From Gnetum montanum (lineage: Eukaryota > Streptophyta > Gnetopsida > Gnetales > Gnetaceae): a stretch of 27,879 nt of DNA. Below, in pieces: positions 1 to 10,915 of the stretch; positions within the stretch are counted from its first letter, which is position 1; every line of letters begins with the position of its first letter. A program made the translations under genes and the position numbers. Location: the NCBI GenBank assembly GCA_015680685.1, contig MNCI01036546.1, positions 1,392 through 29,270 of the forward strand, read 5' to 3'. Under the pieces are notes generated by a model, which was not told the DNA's origin, ran no database searches, and saw only the letters and a program-made list of their open reading frames with translations.

Positions 1-1021
1 AGATAGTTCCACCAACCGTTAACGTACTATCCAAGTGGAACTCCGTCACAACCTATCGAGCAACATCAGCAGTGGCAACACCCATAGTCCTGGGAGATGC
101 CACTACCTAGACAATAATACCCTTACCGGCAACTAGACCCGTATGGCTACTACGTGGAGTAATTGGTTTCTCCAAGTGACTCTATGGGTCATGCAACCCC
201 ACAATGTCACTACCAAGTTCGGGAGTATTTTAGGACTCCTTCTCCTTCGAGAGACACCCCACATGCATACCATCCTCTAAATCCATCCATCACTCATACA
301 TCAATAGTTCCACTACCGCCCACTCCAATAATGCAAGGGAAACTCCCCACTCAGCCATAGCAACATAATGCTACTAGAGTTGTAACCCTTCAACCCGCTG
401 CTAGTTCTAATAACCACAAGAAGAGAAGACCTTTCCTCAAAACCAAAAACCCAAACAAGCTCTCACAACCACAAGCGGTTGAGTCTATGCATGCTCCTCC
501 AACAAATAAGGCTTCAGAGCTCCCTTGAAACCAACAATAGAGCTCAACGCATACAGTTATGTTAACACATATTGTTACTAACTGGATCAAGGTGGGCCAC
601 CTTCCCAGGAAACTCTCTGATCCTAGAATTTCCTTAATCTATCTCCAAGTTGCTAGAAATGAGCCTCATAAGGCTCTTCTTGACTCAGGTTTTGGAGTCA
701 ACATAATCTCACGAGAAATGTATAAAGCTTGGAACCTACCTCCACTTAAGAAGAGCAATATTTAACTAGAGCTAGTTGACCAGTCCATCATCATTCCCTT
801 GAGATTGATGGAGGACATCATTACCACTATGTGTGTTTGGTCATACCTAGCTGATTTCCTAGTGATAGAAGTCAACAGTAATAAAGGGGAATTTCCAATT
901 ATAATGGGAAGGGTGTGGCTTAGCACCATTGATGCATGCCTAGGGATTTGTGATTTTTCCTTGGAGATATCTAAGGAAAAAATTTATGGAAAGATCGAGA
1001 AGAAGAAAGTTCCATGCATCA
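1..1021 (+). pseudogene. Element A gag-protease, 3' portion (decayed)
   Basis: This is the downstream part of a retrotransposon gag-protease gene; the upstream part lies outside the window. It is colinear with 21670-22690 of element C. Positions 1-500 encode a Pro/Gln/Tyr-rich linker, broken by stops. From 559 a retropepsin reads in one frame to the B insertion: the active-site motif LLDSG lies near 678-692 and the second conserved block IIMGR near 898-914, a spacing typical of plant Ty3/gypsy proteases. One in-frame stop (TAA at 763-765) is CAA in element C. The gene is cut after 1021 by element B and its continuation is found inverted at 17478-17571. A functional product is not possible. 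Confidence 0.8.
1017..1021. repeat. Target-site duplication CATCA of element B, left copy
   Basis: Five bases, CATCA, lie directly outside the left LTR of element B. The partner is at 17572-17576, reading TGATG because that contig is inverted. The intact site in element C (around 22688-22696) has a single copy, which confirms that B inserted here. Confidence 0.8.
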
Positions 1022-1822
1022 TGTAACGACGGAAAATGTCGGTAGCTGGAAAATACCAAACAAAATCCCCCGTACACAATTTTGACCACAGATCCGTGCG
1101 AGGGCTATGCTGAAAAAACGAATCCGCGGTGCCCTGAGCAGTCTTGTCGATCAGACAGGGACTTACTAATCAGTAAAACGATGGAGATTGTGAAATATTC
1201 CACGGATCGATTTGATTTGAGGAATCGTAAAATGAGGGGAAAACAACGTAGATGAATTGTAACAATGATAATGCTAAACACCATAAGAGGAGGCTAACAC
1301 AAGAGAAACACGTAGTTTCAAGATCTACGATTTGACTTGAAAAATGTATATTTTGTATATCACGTTACACTGGGGAGACCCTGATTACTTGATGTAAAGC
1401 AAGCACAAAACAAAAAGAAAACTGTCCAAACAGAAGTCCGATCTATCTCATGGGCCAAAGCTGGGATGCAAGAAAGGTCAAGCTCGGACGTCTATCGATC
1501 AACTGTTTCTGACCAATAGAGTCTGCAAACTGTGCAAGATGATCTCACGATCTTTGATCTGCTTCTTTCGCCTTGGGTAGTTTCTGTTTAGGACTGCCAA
1601 TGATCGCTGATGGAGAAAGTTGTGTCTTCCCCAAAAGAACGATTACTCTTGTTGCCAATGCTCAAAGCGAACTGTGCTCTGTTTCTGCCGGAAGGTGATG
1701 CTGTCAACAATTGCCAAAGTACTGCTCTCTTTGTCTCTGCTCAAAGTGATAAGTGCTCCTCTGCTCAGAAAAATGTCCTCGCCTCTTTTATTTTCCAGCC
1801 TTTGTATCTTTGTCAATTGGGG

Positions 1823-1830
1823 TATTTATA
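1823..1830 (-). promoter_or_regulatory. TATA box in 3' LTR of element B
   Basis: TATAAATA on the minus strand, conserved in the other LTR at 16745-16752. It is the best core-promoter candidate of the LTR. Confidence 0.6.
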
Positions 1831-1928
1831 GGCTGCGACGTCCTGTAGAAAAGGTGCAATCCTGATGACGTGTACTCCGGACGTTTCGGGTACTGTTAAC
1901 CTGACCTTTTTGTATCAAACCTTGTTAT

Positions 1929-1962
1929 CACGCACAATACGCTTGTTTGCGTATTGTGCGTG
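1929..1962. repeat. Perfect 14-bp hairpin in LTR U3
   Basis: A 14-bp arm (1929-1942, CACGCACAATACGC) is followed by a 6-nt loop and its exact reverse complement (1949-1962). The other LTR keeps both arms unchanged at 16851-16884 and differs only in the loop. It lies about 100 bp upstream of the TATA box in element sense. Confidence 0.85.
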
Positions 1963-1999
1963 TGAAGAACAGATGCGCGTCGGGCATGTTTCAACTGTC

Positions 2000-2177
2000 G
2001 TTAGGTTATATTACGCTCATTCACGTTGCATTGCGTGCATGAGCGTAACCTAACATGGAAACAATGGATTCAAGCTGTTTTACGCTTGCTTACGCAGCTG
2101 CACGTAATTAAGCGTAAACGATGTCTAGCTAGGCGATGTAATATGCTGTGATACGCTACGTTGCGTGATGAGCGTAT
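2000..2177. repeat. Three further inverted repeats with GCGTA arms in U3
   Basis: 2000-2054 pairs GTTAGG...TTACGCTCAT with ATGAGCGTAACCTAAC, with a 5-nt bulge. 2079-2118 pairs TTTACGCTT-gc-TTACG with CGTAA-tt-AAGCGTAAA around an 8-nt loop. 2151-2177 pairs ATACGCT with AGCGTAT. Another imperfect one lies near 2415-2450. Counterparts exist in the other LTR but are partly degraded by substitutions. Confidence 0.7.
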
Positions 2178-2617
2178 GATGAGCAATCTGCATGCCAAGA
2201 GAAAAGGGTTGATCTGTTGCACTTTCTTAGACTTTTCCTTTGACTGTTTTGGAACTCATTATGCTGCTGTGCGTAACAGAGCGTAAACCTGGCCTTGAAC
2301 AAAAGCCTTAGAAAAATATGTGAGAAGTCGCATGTTACACTGCTCAGGCCTCTCCTCGTGCCGAAGTAACTAGCCTTCTGATGTTGGACTATGTTTAAAC
2401 AGAATCATGCTAAGCGCTATTACACTGTGTCGCGTGACATAGCGTAAACAGAGATGGCATGGAAAGATTAGGAATCTGTATAGGAAGTCGAAGACTTGAT
2501 GCTACGCGCCTCTTGGTCTTGCTCTGTCTTATTTGCTCTTCTAAGATTCTGACATGTGCCCTCGCCTGAATTGTGAATCTTTGCCTGAGGCCGACTCGTA
2601 ATTTTCACGGTGTTTCA

Positions 2618-2632
2618 ATGGCCCCTCTTTGT
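2618..2632 (-). promoter_or_regulatory. Polypurine tract of element B
   Basis: In sense orientation AAAGAGGGGCCAT lies immediately before the 3' LTR start. This is the expected place and composition for the plus-strand primer of reverse transcription. Confidence 0.7.
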
Positions 2633-3763
2633 TGACGGTTAGAGGGCTGGCCCGAAAGACGTGGACAAAGAATACGAAACACCGGATCGGTAGAAGCACT
2701 AACAGCATCCCTCAATGGCTACTCAAGCGTTGCCCTATCAACATGGAAGAGCAAAGCTGAAGGGAATGGAAGATAGAATGACATAGTAGGAAACAGGTTC
2801 GGGGAAGACGTAAAAGGATTCAGGATGGTAGGAGTTGTGGAATACGCTTACTGAACGCACAGAAATGTACACACACTTATGTCAACAGGAATGCTTTCAG
2901 ACAAGCATAGTGCATCAGCCTGAGATTTCTCTGTCACAGATTATAGCAGGAAGGCTTGCAAAAGGAGAACGGTGCATCACTTCTGCGATATCTCTGCTAG
3001 TGCGCTTAACCGTGTTATGGGCTTGGTTGTAGTGCGAGTGTGAAAGATGGGTGTTTGCGTATGCAGCTTTTGCATACAGGAAGCAGGTGGTAGGGATGAG
3101 GGCTAAGGGTGGGATGATGAGAGGTATAGGCATGCAATTCTAAGTGGTTGGGCAAACCTGAGCAGCCATCTCAAAACACTGTTTGTACTTCACCGCTCAG
3201 ATGCACGCACCTTTGAATGACATCCTCGAAGCAAGTAACTTGTAGCCACAGAAAAAAATAGAAAATGTCATTGCTCGTGCGAACAAGAGGCGAGGTTGTT
3301 GAAACGAGCGCCACTTGATGCGAGATAGAGCGCTCGGGCCGTGAAGAAGGAGCTGTAGCATGAGGCTGGAACCTTTCATCTCGATGCTCGGCCCAGCATA
3401 TTGCCACCAAAAGGCATCATACACAGTGCAGCTAACTGGTTGTGCAGGGAACCAGCTAGATGAATTTGCGAAGCCGATGTCCGATAGCGATGATCGGCGG
3501 AGGTCGCCGAGGTCGCTGTCGTCGAGGATTTCGTCGGGGCTCCAGCTGGTAAGACTAAACTCTCAGAGGTACCACCACTGCAGTGGGCGCAGTGGCGGCA
3601 TCTCCGAGGGATCAGTAAGATGCCTCTCAGCTCATCTGATGAATCAGTAGGATGCCAGTGGGGTGGTGATGTTGGGACTGTCCCAATATCCCACCTCGTT
3701 TTTCGTGCAGCTGTACAGAGATGATCACGCTTGCTTGAGTTGCATGGCAGCCATCTGTAAGTC
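2633..3763. other. Element B 3' region without recognisable gene
   Basis: About 1.1 kb lies between the polypurine tract and the minisatellite. Open frames of 60-96 codons occur on both strands (for example 3360-3650 on plus and 3197-3424 on minus), but none shows a motif I recognise, and they overlap one another. One short direct repeat is visible around 3610-3655 (ATCAGTARGATGCC twice). I regard it as 3' untranslated sequence or a fully decayed extra ORF. Confidence 0.5.
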
Positions 3764-4187
3764 CCAATTTTAAGTCCTGGTAGACTGTCATTGCTGGGTT
3801 TAAGTCTCAGTAGACCATGGTCCGAGTTTAAAGTCTAGGCAGACCGAAAAGTACTAGTTTTACGTCGTAGTGGACGGTGGTGTGTCTGATTTATGGTCTT
3901 AGTAGACCGTGCTGTGGATGTCAGTTTTGTGTCATGACCCAGGGACAGATCTGTGCTGGTTTTACATCTCAGCAGACGGCTACTTACCTGTGCCAGTTTA
4001 GCGTCGTGGCAAACAGCCGGTGCCAGTTTAGCATCGTGGCAGACGCATGCAAAAGATGCCAATTTTTTGTCTTGGCAGACCTGTACAACATTGCCAGTTT
4101 TACGTCGTAGCGGACGGTTACAACTTGCCAGTTTAGCATCGTAGCAGACGGTGGTTACCAGTTTAGCGTCGTAGCGGACGAGTATTG
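3764..4187. repeat. Minisatellite, about 13 units of 29-37 bp, behind integrase
   Basis: On the plus strand each unit starts like CCAGTTTAGCRTCGTRGCAGACG and is followed by a variable spacer of a few to about 15 bases. I count 13 units; those nearest integrase (from about 3990 upward) are most alike and those toward the 3' LTR most diverged. On the minus strand the units read as imperfect peptide repeats around DAKLA, but the frame is not kept across all units, so I do not call it coding. It begins about 30 bp beyond the integrase stop. Confidence 0.85.
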
Positions 4188-4217
4188 CCATACCTGTTGT
4201 TGACACCGTAGATGCTG

Positions 4218-5310
4218 CTAAAGGTAATACCGCTTCAGATATACATGATTTACAGGATTTGGTAATTCATTGTCGTTGACGTCTACTAACTTGAATGGTC
4301 CGTTGTTGTACGCGTCAACCACCAAGAAAGGGCCCTCCCAGTTTGCAGAGAACTTACCTACTGGTTCACACACAGCCTTGAGAACTAGATCTCCTTTCTT
4401 AATCGGGCGCTGTTGAAGGTTGTGACGATGCTTCTGTCTCTGTTTGTCTTGATACCTTTCAATAGTGTCAAGAGCCTGTATCCGCTTCTCTTCTACTGAA
4501 TCCAGATCCGCGATTCGAGATTCGGTGTGTTGAGCCTCATTTATAACCGTGGAGAGGACCATTCTCAAAGAAGGAATTTGCAACTCGAGAGGCAGCACTG
4601 CTTCAGACCCGTAAACCAGACTATAGGGCGTATAACCCGTAGCCGTCCTACATGTAGTAAGATATGCCCATAGCACATAGAGGATCTGTTCATGCCACCG
4701 TCTTTTGCTACCGTCGAGCATTTTCTTGAGCAGATTGATGATTACTTTGTTCGTTGCTTCAACTTGACCATTTTCCTACGGGTAATAGGGGGAGGAAAAA
4801 GATTGTCTAATGCCCAGGTTATCACAGAAGGATTTGGTTTCTATGCTACTAAACTGTGGCCCATTGTCGGTCATGATAGTCATCGGGAGACTAAATCTAG
4901 TTACTATATTGTCTAAGATAAAATGGCAAATCTGTTGGGATGTGATCTTCCGTAGGGGAACAGCCTCTACCCACTTCGTAAAATACTCAGTGGTGGTAAT
5001 TATGAAGCTATGACTTGCGAAAGATTTTGGCGTGATGGGGCCTATAATGTCCAGTCCCCATTGTTGAAATGGCCATGTTATCTGCGTTAGATGTAATTCT
5101 GTAGGTGACACGTGGATGAGGTTTTCGTGATGCTGACATGTGTCACAAGTTTTAACCTTTATCAGGCAATCTTTTTCAATCCGTGGCTAGTAGTATCCTA
5201 AGCGACGGATTTTTAGGGCCATCGCTCGTGGTGCTACGTGGCCGCTGCACAGTCCCTCGTGAACTTCGCCGACTATATGCTGCGCTTAGTTTTTGTCGAC
5301 GCAAGTAAGT
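4218..5310 (-). pseudogene. Element B integrase
   Basis: This is the C-terminal domain of the pol polyprotein. In order it shows an N-terminal HHCC zinc-binding region (EVHEGLCSGH then KTCDTCQ, about 5120-5270) and the catalytic core with D in WGLDIIG, D in TDNGPQF and E in ENGQVE, so the D,D-E residues are all present. The C-terminal tail contains GPF and ends VYLKRYYL. In-frame stops at 5286 (TAA), 5187 (TAG, in the GYY-stop-PR position where tryptophan is usual) and 4776 (TAG, just before ENGQVE) kill it, but the frame is unbroken. The gene ends at 4218, about 30 bp before the minisatellite. Confidence 0.9.
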
Positions 5311-5363
5311 AGCATGCCATCAAAAGAGCGTCTACAAAGAGTACTATCTCCCATGATGACGTA

Positions 5364-5960
5364 CTACCTATCCCGCTTGCAAATTGCATCCTTCTGTGCG
5401 TGTGTCAATTCAGACGACAGGTCGCCCTGTAGAAGGTAAGTTTTAATGTCGTCGTACCACTCAAGCGTGCTTTCCTCGAGAAGAGAAGAGATTTGTGCCG
5501 CCTGAATAATAGGATCTATGCAGTCTATTATTAATGCAGGGCAGGTGTCAAACAGATGTGAAGGCACGTTCAGAGCCAGGGTGGCCAGTGCGTTGGCCAG
5601 TGTGTTGTCAGTGCGTGGCACGTGCTGGGCATCGATGGTCGCGAATCATCTTAGAAGATCCTTAGCTTTATCGCAGTAGGGCTGTAAATGTACAGCCTTG
5701 CAGGCATAGACTCCTGTGATCTGATTTATGACAAGCATTGAATCACCCCTAATCGCCAGGTATCGGACATCGAGTTCATTGGTAGTTAGTAATCCCCTGA
5801 GGAGCCCCTCATACTCTTCCACATTGTTCGTATAGGGGAAGGTCAAGCGATAAGCATGAAGACGCACATCCTCAGGTGATAGAGTAATAACGGTGGCGGC
5901 GCTGCCACCTTTCACGATTGAAGCTCCGTCGAAATACAATGTTGCTTCGGGGCCTATCAA
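5364..5960 (-). pseudogene. Element B second (archaeal-type) RNase H and connector
   Basis: Positions 5960-5646 encode an RNase H fold distinct from the one attached to RT. It has YFDGAS (first Asp), NNVEEYEG (Glu) and RGDSMLVINQ (second Asp), so the usual catalytic residues are in place. The connector (5621-5364) contains HVPRTDN, typical of the stretch leading to integrase. A single stop (TGA, 5646-5648) separates the two parts in the same frame. Dual RNase H in the order RT, RNase H, second RNase H, integrase is the hallmark of Tat elements; the second domain is thought to have been acquired from an archaeal-type RNase H. Confidence 0.85.
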
Positions 5961-6071
5961 GACAGGGCTTAAACTATGTACATGTTCATCAGGGAACTCT
6001 GGTTCTATAGTCGCATGATTGTTAATTAGTGATGTTATTAACTGGTCACCTATTGCCTGGCCTTTCGTAGA

Positions 6072-7697
6072 TTATTGGCCAATATAGTGCAGATCGAATT
6101 CTGCCGTGATAGCCTTCCAGTGAGCTATTTTACTACTCTCGTATAGGTTGTGCGTAATGGCCCTAAGAATGTTGTTTTTACAGATGATGTTGACCTTGCT
6201 ACAGAAAAGATAATGCCTACACTTTTTAAGCGTAAAAACTAATGCTAGGCAATTACGCTCTACATCGTTACACCTCGTTTCGTACGCACATAGAGCATGA
6301 CTCAAGTAGTAGATGGGCACTTCCGACCCATCATCCCTCCTTTGACAAAGTAATGCTGCTATCGCTACGTCCGAAGTCGCGAGGTAAATGTAAAATGGTA
6401 AGTCCCTTTGTCGTGGGAAAACTATCGGCAAATGTTGCAGTTCTTGTTTTAAGCTGTCAAACACACGTTGGCAATCATCGGTCCATTCGAAATTAACCCC
6501 TTTTTTCAGCAAGTGCTGCATAGGATGTAGCTTGTCGGTTAATCTCGAGATGAATCGACGTATGAATTGTAAGCGTCCCTGTAACCCGCATACTTGCTTG
6601 AGGTCTATAGGAGGCGTCAACTCGACAATGGCTTTGACCTTATCAGGGTCAACTCGTATGTCGGTTTCTGACACCACAAACCCCAGCATGCGTCCAGTTT
6701 TGACTCCGAATACGCACTTCTTTGGGTTAAGCCGAAGCTCGTATTTGGAGCATCTTTTAAGGAATAATTCCAGGTCTTCTAAATGATCCTCAGACTTTAA
6801 AGACTTCACAGCTATATCGTCTACATAATCATTCAGTTTCCCTAAGAGGTAATCACTAAAGATGTATGTCATAGCTCGTTGATACGTTGCTCCGGCGTTC
6901 TTTAGACCAAAAGGCATCATGGTATAACAGAAAGTACCCCAAGGTGTCATGAACGTTGTTGTCAATTCATGTTCCAGGTTGATGCGGATCTGATTATAGC
7001 CCGAAAAGCCATCCATGAAGGACAGAAGCGCATGCCCAGCTGTTGTATCGACTAGTTGATCGATACTCGGAAGCGGGAAGTTGTCTTTAATTGTAGCCTT
7101 GTTCAAATCCCGGAAGTCTATGCAGATGCATATGCTTCCGGTCTTCTTTGGGACAACTACAATGTTAGATACCCAATCTGAGTAATCGACCGCACGGATG
7201 AAACCAGCCTGATACAGTTTGGTGATTTCATCACGCACAGCTAGTGCGATCTCTGGCTTGATTTTCCGTACCTTTTGCCTGACTGCTTTAATCTGTGGGT
7301 CTAAGATGATGTTATGCTGGATTAGCCTGGGATCCAGTCCAGGCATATCCTCATATGACCATGCAAAGATGGTAATGTTGTCTTGCAGAACCTGCTTTAT
7401 GGAATCGTGTGTTTTCTGGTCTAATAAAGAACTGACTTTAAGTGTTTTGGCTTCACCCCTATGTGTAACGATAGAGACCTTATTGAGGGGGTCTTCGGTT
7501 ATGTCCCCAGCCTCCAGGTCTAGCGTGCGCGTTGACTGTTCTGGCTATTCTGGGGACGTCTCCAACGCGACTATGGTTACGTCTTCTAAAGGGGGGTTAA
7601 TGTTTAACAGCGTGGGGTCGAATTGTCTAACTACCCTCCCGCATGGGCCTATCAAAGTTAGAGGTGCTGAAAACGTTGCATCCATTTGCCGTCTATC
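6072..7697 (-). pseudogene. Element B reverse transcriptase and first RNase H
   Basis: The pol reading frame opens at 7697, directly behind a splice-acceptor-like sequence. Upstream of RT it has the usual linker ending FAWSYEDMPGLDP. Counting from that Met (7346), RT motifs are VDFRDLNKA-like (about residues 76-84), MDGFSGYNQI (Asp112), MMPFGLKNA (144-151) and the catalytic YVDD at 174-177. The attached RNase H follows from about residue 300 (YLSHAL, AYETRCND) and looks degenerate. Premature stops are TAG at 7545 and TAA at 6072; the frame then continues unbroken into the second RNase H and integrase. It is inactive as it stands. Confidence 0.92.
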
Positions 7698-7951
7698 CTG
7701 CAAAATCGCAAAGTGCGTAAATGATTAGGAGAAAGATGACGTAGTGTTGTCAAACGTTGAAAGTGAATTGGAGTTCAAAATTGTAAACAGGCTGTAATCA
7801 ATGCTACCTGATTATGAGGCGATAAGATGTGATAGTTTAACGTCATTTCGGACAGTGGAGCATGCGATATCAGCCACATTAATATCTTAATTTTCGGATT
7901 CCTTTTTAGGAAAGTCTTGCTGAAATCAGATATCAAGTCGGTGATCCTCGC

Positions 7952-7958
7952 ATATAAG
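7952..7958 (+). promoter_or_regulatory. Possible TATA box of the antisense gene
   Basis: ATATAAG at 7952-7958 lies about 155 bp upstream of the first ATG (8111) of the plus-strand gene. It is the only TATA-like sequence I see close to that start, and the assignment is by position only. Confidence 0.25.
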
Positions 7959-8229
7959 TAAGTGGTTTTTGATGAGGACGGGCTGTTGGCTGTTGTGAAT
8001 TCGAATTCGTAATTGTTGCTGAGCAAGAGAAGAAAGAGCAGAGGATTAGATCATGTGGTTTTGTGAAGATTTTCAAGTGCTAAACGGTAAAACATTCTGA
8101 GGCTGTTACAATGGCACCAAAAATCAAAAGGAAGAATGCAAAATTAGCCAAAATTGATGAGGTGCAAGAAAATCTGGAGCGCGTTTCGCAGGCGGTGGTC
8201 GATGTCTATGACCCTACGCCTTTGAACCA

Positions 8230-8500
8230 GTAGGTCATTCCTTACATGCTTATGTTTGTTTTAATGTCTATTTTTTTGTAGTATCTTTTGCGTGAATGTG
8301 GATTGCAAATCATGGACCTCGGGTTAATGTGAGGGTTTGATGGGGTTGCATTTACCGCCGTTGTTAGGGATGAACCTTGCGTTGTTGCAAGGGTTTGGGT
8401 GATTTTGGCCTGGGTAATTAGGCGTAGTTTGTATGTTTCCTGTATTAACGATACAAATGTAAATCTAGGCATTGATTTATGTTTCGGGTTTTCTGTACAG
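8230..8500 (+). other. Intron 1 of the antisense gene
   Basis: 271 nt, GTAGGT donor and TTTTCTGTACAG acceptor. Joining leaves two bases plus one, which enters the frame of exon 2 exactly. A closer acceptor at 8280-8281 would give an intron of only about 52 nt. Confidence 0.45.
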
Positions 8501-8947
8501 CATTACGCTAAAGCCTGTTCTAATTATCTTGAATATTGTCAGGGTTTTGTGTTGTATAAACCCTATCATCCCTAATGTCTCTCCCCCGTAAACACGGTTG
8601 CAAGGGAAGGCCATATGGTTTCGATGGGGTGCGCTGGAGTTTCTGCAGTTCTTACTACGCAACTACAGCATCATTGTATGGTCTAATTTGTCTGGCGATA
8701 TCGCCGGTGCCATTTTAGAGCACCTACTGGCGGGTTCTGCACAAGGGATTCTGGCCTTCTTGACAGACGGGGCCATTGACACGGGTCGTCCTGAGGACCG
8801 CGAACTTAGCGTCCGAGGCTTGAGGTGCCTAAACTAGATCTGGGAAATGGCCGAGTTTAGTTGTTATCATGCATACAACATGCTTTTTCGTGGCTCACCA
8901 TGCTTCGACCTATTTCCAGAACCCACAAAGCACAGTGTACTACGTAG

Positions 8948-9006
8948 GTGGGTAAGCAAATTNCAGCCTATGTGGTATGGTATAGGTTTTTTATTCATGA
9001 CAACAG
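8948..9006 (+). other. Intron 2 of the antisense gene (contains N)
   Basis: GTGGGTAAGC donor and ATGACAACAG acceptor. At 59 nt as given it is short for a plant intron, but the N at 8963 may hide missing sequence. Phase 2 is kept across the junction; the stronger GTAAGC four bases further on would break phase. Confidence 0.4.
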
Positions 9007-9260
9007 GCTAGTTGGAAATGGAGATGCGTTATCATGGGCCGAAACGGCAACAATGGCATTCACTTCAACTAGCAACGTGCGTGCTGGTGTTATAGGGCAG
9101 ATTGGCTTCGAAATGCGTGAGTACCCCACCCGCTATGCTAAGGCTTTTGAGAATTGCTAGATACTCGGGTGGCTGCACGATGACTGGACCTTAGATCCGC
9201 CCCTCACCATTGAGGACATGCAGAGGAACCTTCTGCCATTTCCCTTGCCATTTGGACCTG

Positions 9261-9358
9261 GTAAGGCTATTGTATAGTCGATTATTGCGTAGTATAGTTG
9301 TAAATTGTGAGCGTTGCGTAATAATGTTTTAGTTTGACTTGTGTTTTACACTGTTCAG
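9261..9358 (+). other. Intron 3 of the antisense gene
   Basis: 98 nt, CTG|GTAAGG donor and ACACTGTTCAG acceptor, A/T-rich compared with the flanking exons, phase 1 kept on both sides. It contains stops in all plus frames while the neighbouring exons are open apart from single stops. Confidence 0.6.
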
Positions 9359-10408
9359 TCAGGGAATCCCGAGAGATTACCCTCACAATTTTCGGCCACG
9401 AGGCGAGTACCGTCCTCTTCCGCTATGGGGACATCAAGAACGCACAGCGCTGGCTCGGCCATTCGGCGGCCCCAGTTGCGGTGACCACCAAGATCCGAGT
9501 AGCGGGGCTAATGCATCTATTTTTAGCTGTAACTCCTGATGTCCCTGCCAGTGAAATGCTGACCCTGGTCAACTCCTTCAACGAAAAGGCAGAGCATTTT
9601 TGTACGCGCGTACATCAGGTACGCGTAAGCTTTAACATTGACGCTCAGCTCTTCGTAGACCTATTTGGCATCCCCTCGGACGGCCTTCCCGTAAGTGAGA
9701 AGGTGAAGAGGAGCCTCGACTTCTAGCAGTGGCTGGAGGAGTGGGTAAGGGTCCCGAAGGAGCCTAAAGGGTTTCCTTGCGAAAGGTTCCAGATGGGCGT
9801 TGCCAAGATAATTTATCCCCTTTTCCGGGCCCGGACATTCCCCAAAACTCTCTCGCAAGGGAAGTTCTTTTCTATAGAACAGACCCGTATTATGCGGGAG
9901 GTTCTGGAGGAGGGGACCCAGTTCAATTGGGCAAGCTATTTTGCTAAGGGGCTGCGCAATGAGATGATCAAGCTTTGCAAGAAGCTTGAGTCTCGTTTTA
10001 ATGTGCATTACGCCTTCTTCATAGCTTGCCTTCGGCGATTTGCTGAGTTTCTGGTCGTCCAACGGAATGGGGTCTAGGTGTAGTAAGATCGAGATCAGCT
10101 GTCCAAACCCTGGATTACCCATATCCTTAGCACTACCCGTGGGCAGGATCCACCGGAAGGGATCGGGGAGTCACTGTCTATAACGACCAAGGGGTTGGCG
10201 ACGTCTCAGTTGCGAGGCCCCGACAGTGTAGGTGGGATAATGCCTACTTACACTGGCGATGCCTCACGGGGGAAACATCTGGCGGAGTAAATCATGGAAC
10301 CTGCAGCTCGGAGTAAGAGGCTTCGTATAATCGAGGCTTCTGCCGAACCTAGAAGCGACGCAGGCTGAACTGTGGTGATCAAAGTTCAACGGAGTAAGCC
10401 CCCGCCTG

Positions 10409-10500
10409 GTAAGCATGAAGGAACTGTATTACGTAATGTTCATTTAGATGGTTTGAAATGATATACTAAAGTATTGTGATATGACTAGTGAAAATTGCAG
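10409..10500 (+). other. Intron 4 of the antisense gene
   Basis: 92 nt, CCTG|GTAAGC donor and AAAATTGCAG acceptor, A/T-rich, phase 1 kept (G plus AG gives Glu). Confidence 0.6.
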
Positions 10501-10915
10501 AGGAGCTAACCCCTGAGATAGGGGCAGTAGTACTAAGTCATGGGGTAGGGGCCTCAGTTTTGGAGGAAGAGGCCCCAGCTGTTAGCGGAAGCCATGCACA
10601 GAACCTGGTGCATGAGGAGGCCCTAGCCACTGGAACTAGCGACGCACCGACTCAAGTGCGTGAAGAGGAAAAGGAGGCAGAAAATGTTGGCGAAGTCGCC
10701 ACTGTCACCGGTAGAGGTAATGAGTGTGTTAGCAAGTTTGCAAGATTTTGATAACAGATGCAGTTTCTAACTGGATTACGCTACAAGAGAAGAGGATGTA
10801 TCCACGTCTATCGCTGTGAGCAGAGCGTGGAGAGACTTCCCTGACAAATTTTTCTTCATGGAAGGCATTGTCAGTGACATGATCGAGCGCCTAGAGTGCG
10901 TCAAACCTAGAGCTG

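Larger units (their letters stand above)
1022..2617 (-). repeat. Element B 3' LTR
   Basis: This complete LTR of 1596 bp matches 15944-17476 plus 17577-17639 (inverted). In sense (minus) orientation it begins TGAAACACC at 2617 and ends TTACA at 1022, so it has the usual TG...CA ends. A TATAAATA box in sense lies at 1830-1823. That makes roughly 1831-2617 the U3 region and the rest R/U5. U3 is packed with inverted repeats built on GCGTA/TACGC. Short open frames inside it are not conserved as proteins and I do not call them genes. Confidence 0.92.

Noticed and set aside
1610-2053. Three short plus-strand frames that recur at 16532-16975
   Set aside because: They recur because the LTR recurs; they run against the element's sense and have no domain.
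3764-4187. CRISPR-like array
   Set aside because: Units vary in length and sequence throughout, without constant repeats and unique spacers, and the context is a plant retrotransposon.
3835-4206. 123-codon frame with DAKLA repeats on the minus strand
   Set aside because: It is the minisatellite read as protein; unit lengths are not multiples of three, so the peptide repeat is incidental.
7219-7728. 169-codon open frame on the plus strand
   Set aside because: It lies opposite the pol start of element B; the minus strand carries the clear RT linker and motifs.
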